This document shows positions 50,025-62,000 of a stretch of 64,000 nt of DNA, one piece after another. The notes under the pieces were generated by a model. That model saw nothing but the letters and a program-made list of their open reading frames with translations, was not told the origin of the DNA and ran no database searches. How positions within the stretch are numbered: the stretch's first letter is position 1; the number at the start of each line of letters is the position of its first letter. The position numbers and the translations under genes are program-made. The stretch comes from Dendrophyllia cribrosa (Eukaryota; Cnidaria; Anthozoa; Scleractinia; Dendrophylliidae): the NCBI GenBank assembly GCA_024195265.1, contig JAJLRJ010000013.1, positions 5,940,112 to 6,004,111 on the forward strand, written 5' to 3'.

Positions 50025-53000
50025 CTTGAGACAGATGAGAGAATGATTGATTATTATTGATTATTATACTTGTAGATACTTACCACTCATGGCATGCAAA
50101 TATCTGTTAATTATGTTGCCCCTATGTTCTAAAAATGATATTGGGCTAAGGCTCATGGGTAAGTTTAAATATTTGTGGCAAGACAAAGGTCTCTGAGGCC
50201 CACTAAGCGCATGGAAGGTGCGACCAAATACTTAAAAGGGTTAACGTTTCCTGAATCTTTAACATATTTAATTTACAGTTCAATTGGAAAGTAACAATTT
50301 TTACTTTAGATGTTATTTGGGCAATCAGTATCATGTTAACTTAAAAACGTTGTAAAACTGATCTAAAAAATGTTAAAATGATCCTATAAAAAAAATCTTT
50401 TAAGAAACTAAACTTTGGGCAAACTTTCTGTTGCCTTCGTCAGGGTTAATTTGGAACAGTGTCACTGCATGCATAATCGGTTCTTATTTGCCGCTGGGCT
50501 CCAGGGATGCTGCTAAAGATAAATAAACGTGTGGGAATTGTATATGTTCGTTTGCGGAGTTGCGGTCTTGAATGGAATGCAAAGCTTCCAGGAAAAGGCG
50601 TTCTTGCCTATTGTTCAGTTTTCTTTCTAGAATTTTAACGTAGTCTAGGTGAATATCGTGACCTGTTGTTTCGGCGTGGTGCCTAATTGCGCTTTGACTT
50701 TTGAGACATTTTTGTCTTCACTTTACCAGTTCTCTATGCAACAGCATGTTTAGAGTATTTGAATACCTGCTTGTGAGGCAATCAAAAATGGCGAGGAATG
50801 GTGGTCTCTGCACAGACTCATACGCCCAGCACTGATGAATTATAATTTTGACCCAATCAGGACAGCCTTCTGGTGGGTCTAACGGTCCTTTTTGTCGCAT
50901 ATGTTCTAAAATCTGAAGTAAAAATAGAACGTGCATCAAGAAATAAATATGTCACCACAGGTACCCCAAGCTCTAGTGATGTTTACACGTTGTAATTTAA
51001 ACGTCGTAGTAACTGTTGCGTAATAGCGATTTATAAGAAATTGTATGGGGTAAATTCGCTTCGAATTTGAGCGTTAAATTAGGAACGATATTCGAATAAA
51101 AATGGCTCACATGAACTTCTTTGTGTGTTTACTTGTGTCTTGAGTGGTTTTTGGGTCGATTCGAAGCGATTCCAGCGAGTGTCATTTTCACTGTTAATTT
51201 CTTAACTAAACGTCGCTGGAATCGTTTGGAATCGACCCTGAAAAGCCACAAGACACAAGTAAATACACAAAGAAGTTCAAATTACAACGTGTAAACATCA
51301 CTTGAGCTTGGGGTACCAGTGGTGTCACTGAATAAAGTGAGACTGATGTACTTCGCGGGTAAAATGTAAAACAATTAAATATTTGGTAACCGTCTCCCAT
51401 AATTATGACCAGCGACTCTGCTAGAGGAAAACGTCATCTTTCACCTGCTGTTCTCGCTTCCTCGGTTCGTCCATTGGAAATGAAACAATAACGTGAGGTT
51501 TCAAAGAATCATTGTTACGTGGAACCCACAGTGTGACGGTTAATTTTAAGACTTACCTCATCGTCTTGAAGGTGATAGTAGGGTCGGCGATCTTGGCCAG
51601 TCGTGAAGGATGTATAAAGCTCCCAGGCTAGAATGCCAAATGCCCATATATCACTAGCATGGGTGTAGTGTCCGTCTAAGATCACTTCTGGTGCACTCCT
51701 GAGATCGAAAGGCGCAATGTTATTGTAAAGATACATTTTACACCTAGCAGAGCTAAAAGGTAACATCATTGGTTTAAATTGTAAACAATTCTATATCTTT
51801 CCTGACTTCACTGGCTTACCGAAACAGTCTGTTTCTGATTTGTTGTAATGTCATTTTGCCTAGAAGTGCTCTGAAATGAATGGAGTGGGAGTACAATTAA
51901 ACAATCCGTTTTTTCAGACCATAGGGCGTTAATGTTAGCAATAATAGTTATCCACATCAAACTGAACCTTTTTGCTGTGCACATGGGGGTATGGAGTATC
52001 AACTGAACCGACTTGGCCTCTTTAAGCGTTCTCCGTAAGATAATTCTATGTTAAGGCGTTTTCCAATTATACCATCACAAATGAATACCAAATTCTTTCA
52101 TTATAAATTTCTGGATCTAGAATCATCACATTGCAGAAATTGTGCCTGGATATTTTCGGCTATAGTGACTGCATCTGAGTCTAAAAGTGTTTATCAGAAA
52201 ATCGATAATTTAATTTTCAGGTTCATGTTGCTCACCAACGGATAGCATCACGTGGCATTTCAGCCTCTACAACGCATGACGTACTGGTGACGTCATAAGC
52301 ACTCATCGAAAGAGACTTGGAGCGACCCAAACGACCAATTTGTACCTGTAATGAGTAAAAAACAGTACTTAACCCTATTCAGCCTGGGCTTTTTTTAGTT
52401 CCTGAGCCTACGTCATATGACGTAGTTATTAGGTAATTAGTTATACGCCCGCCATCTTGGATACGCCATCTTGGATTTCTGAATTTTTTTAAAACCTCTT
52501 AAAAACCGTCCAATTTGACTCAAAATTAATCAAAACCAATAAATAAACGCTAAATGACGTAAAAATATAAAAGTTATACCAATAAACATTGTTTTTCGTC
52601 ATTTAAAGGTACAAATATGAAAATTTCAAAAAACATGGCTGTCAAAATCTTGTTGCCATGGAAACATCAAGTCACGTGATCAATAAATTGTCATATGAAA
52701 TTGTTGCCAGATAAAGACTTTTGTTCTTGGGCCATCGTAGCTTGATAAGAAATAGAACACAAACCGCGGTGATAAACATATTGAACTTATTCATTTTTGA
52801 TAAAACTTGACGTTTCGTATGCTACTACATACATTTTCAGAAATGACCGTTACAGTGTTGAAAACTATACTTGTATAGTATTGAAAAGAGACTGGGACCG
52901 AGATTAAGTACAAAACTTAACAGTTGATCTATAAAAAGAAACAGCTAATTAATAAAGCATCAGCTTCTCGCTACTGACGTTTGCATTAAAAGCTGGCTTC

Positions 53001-56000
53001 AGTTCTTGTATAAACAATGTTTTTTGATTTTACAGTGGAAATCAGTTTTTGTTTCTTTGGGATCATTTTGATATCTCAGCGTAGGGCAGAACTGATTTCC
53101 ACTGTAAAATCAAAGAAACATTGTTTATACAAGAACTGAAGCCAGCTTTTAATGCAAACGTCAGTAGCGAGAAGCTGATGCTTTATTAATTAGCTGTTTA
53201 TTTTTATAGATCAACTGTTAAGTTTTGTACTTAATCTCGGTCCCAGTCCCTTTTCAATACTATATAAGTATAGTTTTCAACACTGTAACGGTCACTTTTG
53301 AAAATGTATGTAGTAGCATACGAAACGTCAAGTTTTATAAAAAATGAATAAGTTCAATATGTTTATCACCGCGGTTTGTGTTCTATTTCTTATCAAGTTG
53401 CCAGATAAATTTTAGGAAAAGTCACAAAGTTTGATGGCGTTTGAATACATATTTAAGGCGTTATAAATGTTGAAAGTTAACGCGGGCACTTTGTGCCCCC
53501 TCCCCAGGTTGACGAAATATAGTTTGTATATTTTGAACTAAGTATTTTATAATATGGAATTAATGTGGTGATATCGAATTGAATTGGCACAAATTGAAGA
53601 TAAACGACTGAAAACACTATGCATGTATACTTGTGAAAAGAAACCATAGTTAGCAATTTCTACAAGCACCAACAAATTTTAACTGAACAACTTTTGTTTG
53701 ATGACGTTAAAGAAATAAAGTTAGTTTGGTCCGTAGCCGGGTTCTCTCGGCCTGGATCCGGACACAAATGAACAGGGTTGTTATAACAGAGGTTCGATTT
53801 TCGGACTCGTCGTCTTTGTCTATTGACCTTGTTGTTGGTTCCCGTCCTTGCTCCGAGCTTTTTCCCCTAATCCGGCCTCCAGTGCTTCTTATGCCCTCAA
53901 AAACCAACCTTTCAATTCAACCTGGAATCTGAGGAGCATGGGTTTGTCATTGTCACCCTTGCGAAAAAAAAGTTGACTGGTTGATTGATTAATCGAGTGA
54001 GTGATTCATTCAGTGTTGGTTGTGGTCCTTGAAACTTAAAACATATAATGAAGACGGTTTGAAGCCCTTATACATTTTTAGGTCACAGCCTTCGAACTCT
54101 CGGGTCCTTTGGCACATTGTCCAATGAAAGCTCTTGTGAAACTTAGTTTGTATTTTAATTTCTCATCTGGTCACCTGTGTGTGTGTTCAAGGGGAAACTG
54201 AATTGATACCCGGGAGCATTTTAAAAACCGTTGGGGATGAAACTGTTTTTAAAAGTACCTTATTGTCTGGCCCAACCACATTGACATACACAGCTCGGAG
54301 ATCACCATGTACAATGTTCTTTGTATGAAGATAGTGAAGAGCGGATGCAATCTGTGACAGGAACGTGACTATGTCTCCTTGATGACAACGCCTGTTAAGA
54401 ACGTACTCCTTCAAGTTGCCATTGGGACTCGCCGGTGAGATCTAACGAAAAGCAAAATGGTGTACTGAAAATAATGTCTTACTCACCAGATTTTTAGAAC
54501 CATTAATTTACATCCAAACGAATTGGAAATATGAATAAAACGATGATTTTCTACTTCAGCACAAGACAATAATGCAACTTTGAAGTTACTTACTATTTCA
54601 ACCGTCGAGCAGTGTGAGTCGAAATGCTGTATTGATATGGAGGCAAGGTTTGGGTTGTTTAATCTGGCAAGTGCTTTCAAATGCTGATTATCTACCCCGG
54701 CAATTCTCTCGCATATCTTGGGCAAATCCTGAAAATTAGAGTTGCTGTAAGTTACTTGTAGCTTGGATAGATTTACAATAAAGCGATAAGCGGTGTTTTA
54801 GTATTTTGATTTGCTCCAAGGGTGACTAATTTCCAATTACAATTCAGCACATTACAGACCTCCTCTTTTCAGTGATTTTCTATTCTTTAATTGTGTTTCT
54901 CGAAAGTGAACTACACCAACCTTAACTGTTTTGGTAAATGGACAATCCCCACTCTGCGAGTTGTATTCTTCGTTATCTGAGAAAAAAAAGCGCAGTTAAG
55001 GCAAAACAAAATAAAAAACTACAGTAAAAATAAAAAAAAGGTGCGTAACATCTACAGCTATAATTTATTTTTCTTTTCTTTTCTACGGGCCTTTCCTTTT
55101 GTCTCCGAACAAAAGTTCAGTCATTGTTTTATCCTGAAGCGTCATCCGACCACCCCAAACTCTGAGCTGTTTACACCCAACGCACCTCCACCAACTCACC
55201 TCCACTGGTTTAAATTGAAGGTTCTTAATGAATTGAAATTTGAAGCAACCTCTACAATAGGGGTGTATGATAAGCGGAAGGGATTGTTTGTTCGATGGGT
55301 TGGGGGGAGGGGCTAACTATAATGACCTATAATAGGCTAAATTAAGGTGCTTTGTAAGTTGTTTTGAAACTTAACTGCAAAACATTTTATCATTATAAAA
55401 AGTATTTATGGCAAACAGTTCAGAAAGTTAATTTAGTTTTGGACGATAAGGCTAAACCGGTACAGTATGAAACTTACCGGCGATAAAACTGTATATCGGT
55501 TCCTCCTTATTATGATCTTCATTGTTCTGTATAGATGAATAAATAAAATAGAAATAAATAAATGTGAGTTTGCAGAGTCATCCTTCGTCCACCGTTTCCA
55601 CATAGGGTTGGAATTGTGAAGTGTTGGTTTCTATCATGTGTGCCAGTGGGTTCTCATTTTTTGTGCCTGTGGATGACATCATAACCATCATAACCATCCT
55701 AAAAACAAAGTGATTTAAGCGTTATATAAAAAGTATAAGAGACTTGTAAGACATGGTCATACACCCTGCGAAATCCTCCTGGAGAACTATTCTTAGAAAG
55801 GAAGTCATAAAGCCAGGAATCAGGAATCATTAAACCTGAATGCTGTATAACGTTTTAAGAAAAATATTTTTCCAGAATCACTTTGCAACAGGCGTGTTTG
55901 ATAGCTTGATACCAGAAGTGCACAGTATGTATATACATGCAAAGATCAAATAAAGACTTACGCAACTTCCAGCTATGTTTTGCAACATTTCAAGAGGCGG

Positions 56001-59000
56001 TGGGTCAGGCCTCAATTGAGCTTCATCTGAGGAAAACACACATACAGTGAAACATGTATTAAGCGCACACCACATTAAGCGGACACTCCATATAAAGCGG
56101 ACACTAGCGAGTGTCCCGAGGGTGTCCGCGTAACACAGGTTTCACTGTTCACATATAATGCTGACATTAAATGTCATATTCTTCCATTTTGTTTGTTGGT
56201 AAAACATCTAGTGTTCGACACGCTGTAAAGACCCTAAGAATGTTAGAATGGATCCACTGCAAGGATCGCGGAGACCAATCGCCCAACTATATCCATTGCG
56301 ACTAATGGAGTTCTGGTGAAGATACCAGGGTATACCATATCCTTGCTGGAGCTGGATGTGACTGGTCCTTCCATTGTGTGGTCACGGGGTGAAGCAAAGT
56401 ATACGTCGAGCATTGTATTAGGTTCGATAAAATAAATAATTATATTAGGGTTGAAGTCTTTACTGGAGGCTCTGTATGCGTCTTAACGAGCAATGAGGTC
56501 TGTTTCAAAGTAGATAAGTCAAGGATCAAAATTATGAAATAAAATTTAACTGAAAAGAAAAATAAAATACCTGCGTTCTTAATCAGTTCTTTAAGTCTGT
56601 TGTTCACTTCCGATAAACTGATTCTCTTTGGAATTTGCCATTCACAGCACTGCTTGATCAGTTGATATTCCTCGTCTTCAAAGCACGACTCACAAGGCAC
56701 AGTCTCTTTACGATTAAGAACCTTTAAATTATATATACAACAGTCTAGTCCTAGAAATACACTTTATCATCTCATCATTTATTTTACCATAAGTTGTTTA
56801 TACCAATTAGATAACGATACATGTAAAACTGCAGGGGGAAAGACCATGATTTAAAATACTGACCAACGGATATTTCACGTAAGTTGAGACACCGTGGTAA
56901 AGTGGTCGTGCATGGTACTTTAGACTCGAACTTTTGACATGAAGTTCTGTCGTTGGCTATTATTAAGCGTTGGTCAACACGATGTCTCTATCTAAACTCA
57001 GATATATAAAATGTGTACTATATCAGTTAACCATTAAAGAAACATATCAATATGCTTGGGGTAACTGGCAGGGATGGAATAGCACGTGAGGAGTTATCGA
57101 TGTCCTATGTATAGCTTCATGCTATACTGAAACTAGATTAGGGTACAGCTTCGACGGCTGCATGTTGCCCATAGATCAGTGCCATGCGCGACAGTTTATC
57201 CAACATCCGAAAACTAAGACACTTACATGAGAAGGTATCTCGTCATCATCTAAGACATGTCTGTACGGGATGCACCCATAAGTGAGCACCTCGTACATGA
57301 GCACTCCAAGGGCCCAGACATCAGAGGCGGTGGAATACCGATGTTCAGCCAAGCTCTCCGGTGCTTTCCATCGCAAGGGAAGTTGTTCATCTTCTTCGTC
57401 ATTTCTTGTGCTTACAAAAGCTGGAGCGCCATCATCAGCGGAACAATAATCATATAGTGAAGCAGTTGCTGCATCAAAAAAACATGTTTTAGTCAATAAA
57501 TAAATGTTCTGCATTTAAAATTATTTTAAACTGCTTAAATAAGCTAGCAGCACATACTGTTTTATCAAAAGACTATTGAATGACCATTCTTTTTAAACCC
57601 CCCCCCCCCCCCCCCCCCCTCGTAACTTCAAGAACATTAAGGCTATGACAATGAAACCTAGAGGGTATATAGTACGTCCAAAACTGTCTCCTTTGCGGCC
57701 CGTACAATGGAACAATGACGTCACATGACGTCATTATTAGGTAAATACTTATACGGCCGCCATCTTGGATCCGCCATCTTGGATTTTAGAATTTTTTAAA
57801 ACCCAGATAAATTTTAGGAAAAGTCACAAAGTTTGATGGCGTTTCAATACATATTAAAGAAGTTATGAAGTTAGGGCGGGCATTTTGTGCCCCCTCCCCA
57901 GGCCGAATAGGGTTAATAAGATACATTTCATAATATGCCTACAACCCGATACCGATATCAAAAACAAATCATTCGAATCATCCGATGAGGCGTAGAGTAC
58001 TGATTGTAGTGTTCTTCAAAAGATTCAATCTTGGCGTTTATTAACGTTCGTCGGATGGCGCTTAGCACGTTTCCTGTTGTTTTCTTCCTTTCTGTTATTG
58101 TCAATCCTTTTATAGACTTCATGTATCAACTTGCACCATTCAGGTCCGTTATCTACAGTTCCTCTCCATGTATACAGAACATCACCACGTTTGAGAACGT
58201 CTTTGCATGTTTCCGTGTAACGTAAAAATGGACGGCCGACTTTTCTAGTTCATTCTGTTAGTTCACCATATAGAAGTTTCTTGACTAGTCTCGATATTGC
58301 ATAGTTGCATAATGTTCATAACAAAGGTCGATATATTGCATCTTTGACAGTTTTGCGTCTTATGACATTTATACAACTTCGCAATGCTAAATGCCTGATA
58401 TTTGACATTTAGGGCCTGGTCGCACTACAGTCAAAAACAAAAATCCGCCCGTTCAAAAATCGAGGAAAACAAAAGAAACCACTCCGGTGGGACACGCTTT
58501 TTGTGGAATGCTTTTGTTTTTATGTCATTTTGCACGGGCTAATTTTTGTTTTTGACTGTAGTGCGACCAGGCCCTTAGCCTCGTCATATAAGCTCCGGTT
58601 TGAGCCACCAGTTTATTAACAAAATAGAAACCCACTTCATCCTTTATCAGATTTACTGTCGTGAACGACTGGTAACTAACCAGAAAAAAAAGAGTTGTGA
58701 AGATATGAAGTTATGTAGGAGGGTGGTTTCGTCAATAAAAGCAATCTGACCCTTAACTTTGCACATAATATATAGATTATGATATTGGACTTAAAATTCT
58801 CGTCTACTTACCCCTTTTAGATGTTCCAAAAGTGAGTTGCTTTAAGGCATGCAGTCCGCTTAATTTGCAAACATAGCTGTCTCCTACGAGGACGTTTTCG
58901 GCCATGATAGCGCGATGTACTAAATTCAGCCCTTCCAAGTGCAGAAGTGCATCACTTATATCGATGACCATCTTGAGAAGCTGGATGGGCTGTATATGGT

Positions 59001-62000
59001 GAATACTTTTTCGAGAACCTCTTACAAAATCCAGTAGGTCACCCCATGTTTCATACACAGTGATGATATGATAGGGGAGGTTCTCAGTATTGTAGCCGAG
59101 CAGAACAGGAAGGTTTCGGTGTTGAGATGCGTTCAATCGTTTTAGGTTGTATGCTTCTCGAATAAGACGTTTTCTTGACTGGAACTTGTGATCTTTCTCT
59201 ACAAGATGTTGCCTTTTGACGGACAGTATTTTCACGGCCACCTAGATCGAACAGTCAATAAATAAATTTATTAACATAAAGTCGTTGCCAGCTTAAAAAC
59301 GTGGCGTTAAGACACATCTTTTTAGACGTGCTTTTGATTTTTAACTTTAGAATAATAAATAGATATAGTGTTTGTGTTAGTTACCTCTATAGTAAGTTTA
59401 GTTAACTTGTTGTTTTAAACGTTTTAAACACGGTATTAATACTTGCTCTTTTGTCATGCGCATTTGATAAGATGTATATGGAATCTGCGTACTATAAATT
59501 TTAATTTAATAACTGTCATTATTATCAACATAGCTGTAACATCAATTTAAGTCATTTCCTAGCCATTTTAATAAAAGTTATCTCATTATTGTTATTTTTT
59601 ATAACTAAAATTATGAATACTTGATAAAACTGAATTATACCTTCCGTCTTTGAAACATCCCCTGTTTGACAAAACATGCTTGTCCATTCATCGTTGGCTC
59701 AGTGTCAATTTCCAGTGTCTGGGTTCTGTACATCGAGGTTAGGTGATCGGTATGAAGGTCTGTCGGGAGAGTGTCTTGCACATGTTGGTTCTTGGACAGA
59801 AAGTGGACCAGCAAAATCCTAGTACTAGTGTCAGGGCAAAACAGCAGCTCGGAAGATCGCCGCTCCAATAGCTTCCTGCACTCTGGTCTTTTTTGCACCT
59901 TTTTGTCTTTAAGGACATGCACTAAACAGCACCCGGCTTCCTTAACTATTTCTGTTGCATGCAAAGAAAGGAAACATTTAATAATGTAAAAAGCTAAGTA
60001 AGTTTGGTGGAGATGCCACTGTCGGCATGCCTGGGATAAAATCTCTGGTACTTGTACTCGTTTATTCCAGTGGAATCCTTGGCATATCTCAGCTACTTAG
60101 GGATATGGCGACAAAACAGTAGTAAAGCTTGGAAAGATCATGCCAAATTCGTATCGCCGCTATACTAGTGCCGATTTTCTAATTTTGAAAAGAGTGTTTG
60201 TCGCAATCATATGAGAACAAACGCTATGCCGGTAGTAAAGACCTGGGATAGCTTTCGATGCCGGCGGCAATGCATTTTAAGTAGAACACCGACGGATTGC
60301 AGGCATGTTAGCAAGCAGCATCTGAGAACCTTTACAATTCTCCAACGAATTTCCTTTCTCTGTTCTTTAAAACGAAAGTATTATTTGAATGTATCTACGA
60401 ATGACCAGGGACGCATATTTGCAGTATGATTCGATAAGTGAATTCCTTTTCTTATTCATGTCAATACCTTCTGTTGCGTTGTTTTCCGCGATATCAGCAA
60501 GTAGCGATGACACTATTATGCAAAATCTCCAGTCGGCTCCACCCCCTCCCTGTAAGTACGCTTCCACGATCAGCCTGATGAGATTCATAGCCCGTCTCTC
60601 GGTCTTCATTTGTCCAACAGGGCGCTCACTGTGAACCTAAAATGGAAGAACAAATTATTATACCTTTTCAGCTCCCATTTACACCTTGCGTTCTGTAGTA
60701 GTAGTAGTAGTAGTAGTAGTAGCAGCAGCAGCGGCAGCGGCAGCGGCAGCGGCAGCGGCAGCGGCAGCTTCAGCAGCAGCAGCAGCTTTATTTGCATGAC
60801 CGCAAGATTTTACAGTATTGCAAAAGCATATTTATAGCAATTAATAACAAAACAAGACGAATAGTAGGAGGACGGGTAGTAGTACGAGGAGGAGGAGGAT
60901 GGGGAGGAGTACTAGTAGTAGTAGTGATAATGGTAGTGAGAGTGGCAGTGGTAGTGGTAATGGTAATGGTAGTGTTAGTGACAGTGCAAGTAGTAGTGGT
61001 AGTGGTAGTGGAAGTGATAGTGGTAGTAGAAGTGGTAGTGGTAGTAGGAGTGGTAGTGAAAGTGGTAGGGGTAGTGGTAGTGGTAGTGCAAGTGGTAGTG
61101 GTAGTAGTAGTGCAAGTGGTAATGGTAGTAGTGGTAGTGGAAGTGTGGCAGTGGTAGTGGTAGTGGTAGTGGTAGTGGTAGTGAAAGTGGTAGTGCAAGT
61201 GATAATGATAGTGCAAGTGCAAGTGGCAGTGGTAGTGGAAGTGGTAATGGTAATTGTGTAAGTGATAATGGTAGTGGTAGTGCAAGTGGTAGTGAAAGAG
61301 GTAGGGGTAGTGCAAGTGGTAATGGTAGTGCAAGTGCAAGTGGTAGTGGTAGTGGCAGTGGTAGTGGAAGTGCAAGTGGCAGTGGTAGTGGTAGTGATAG
61401 TGCAAGTGGTAGTGGTAGTAGTAGTAGTGGTAGTGGCATTGGTAGTGGCAGTATTAGTGGTAGTGGTAGTGGAAGTAGTAGTGATAGTAGAAGCGGGAGA
61501 CTTACCTTTCCATGTAGAAAAATCAAGATACAATGAAGAACACTCCACTCTCCACTTTTTTTCTTTCCAAAAGTATCAATGACCTTCAGGTCCTTGCTTT
61601 CTATTTCAGAATTTGCGCAAAACGTTTGGCATTCTTCCAGGAAGCAGCTTATTTTTGTAGATGTTATTAACTTGTCGTATGGTTTCAAGAGATGAGAAAT
61701 GGTCTGAAGGATGAATTCCATTGAATACCGAAAAACGTCCTTCTTTTTGTTTTCAACCTTGGCACAACATTTTCTGAGCTCTTCCTGTGCCTTTTTCAGA
61801 TCTTGTTCCAGAGCTGCAATAGGCAATTTCTCTTGTCGAACTTGCTGCACTAACAGCAGCGCTAAAATGCGGCTATATACAATGAGTTTGAGGTTTTGTT
61901 CAGAATGTTGATCCTTTTTAAACATCCCCTCGGAACAAAAAATGGCTGACCTTAAAATTGCTTCAACTACCCGTAGGTTTCGGTTGCCATTACAGAAATT

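Noticed and set aside
60975..61505. Leu/Pro-rich extension of the large gene B exon
   Set aside because: The donor at 61505 matches the gene A exon end (HGK then gt), so the extension is intron.
60788..61548. Thr-rich, His/Tyr-rich, Ser/Gly-rich and Val-rich open frames on both strands
   Set aside because: They are readings of a hexamer minisatellite inside a gene B intron; all frames are stop-poor because of composition.
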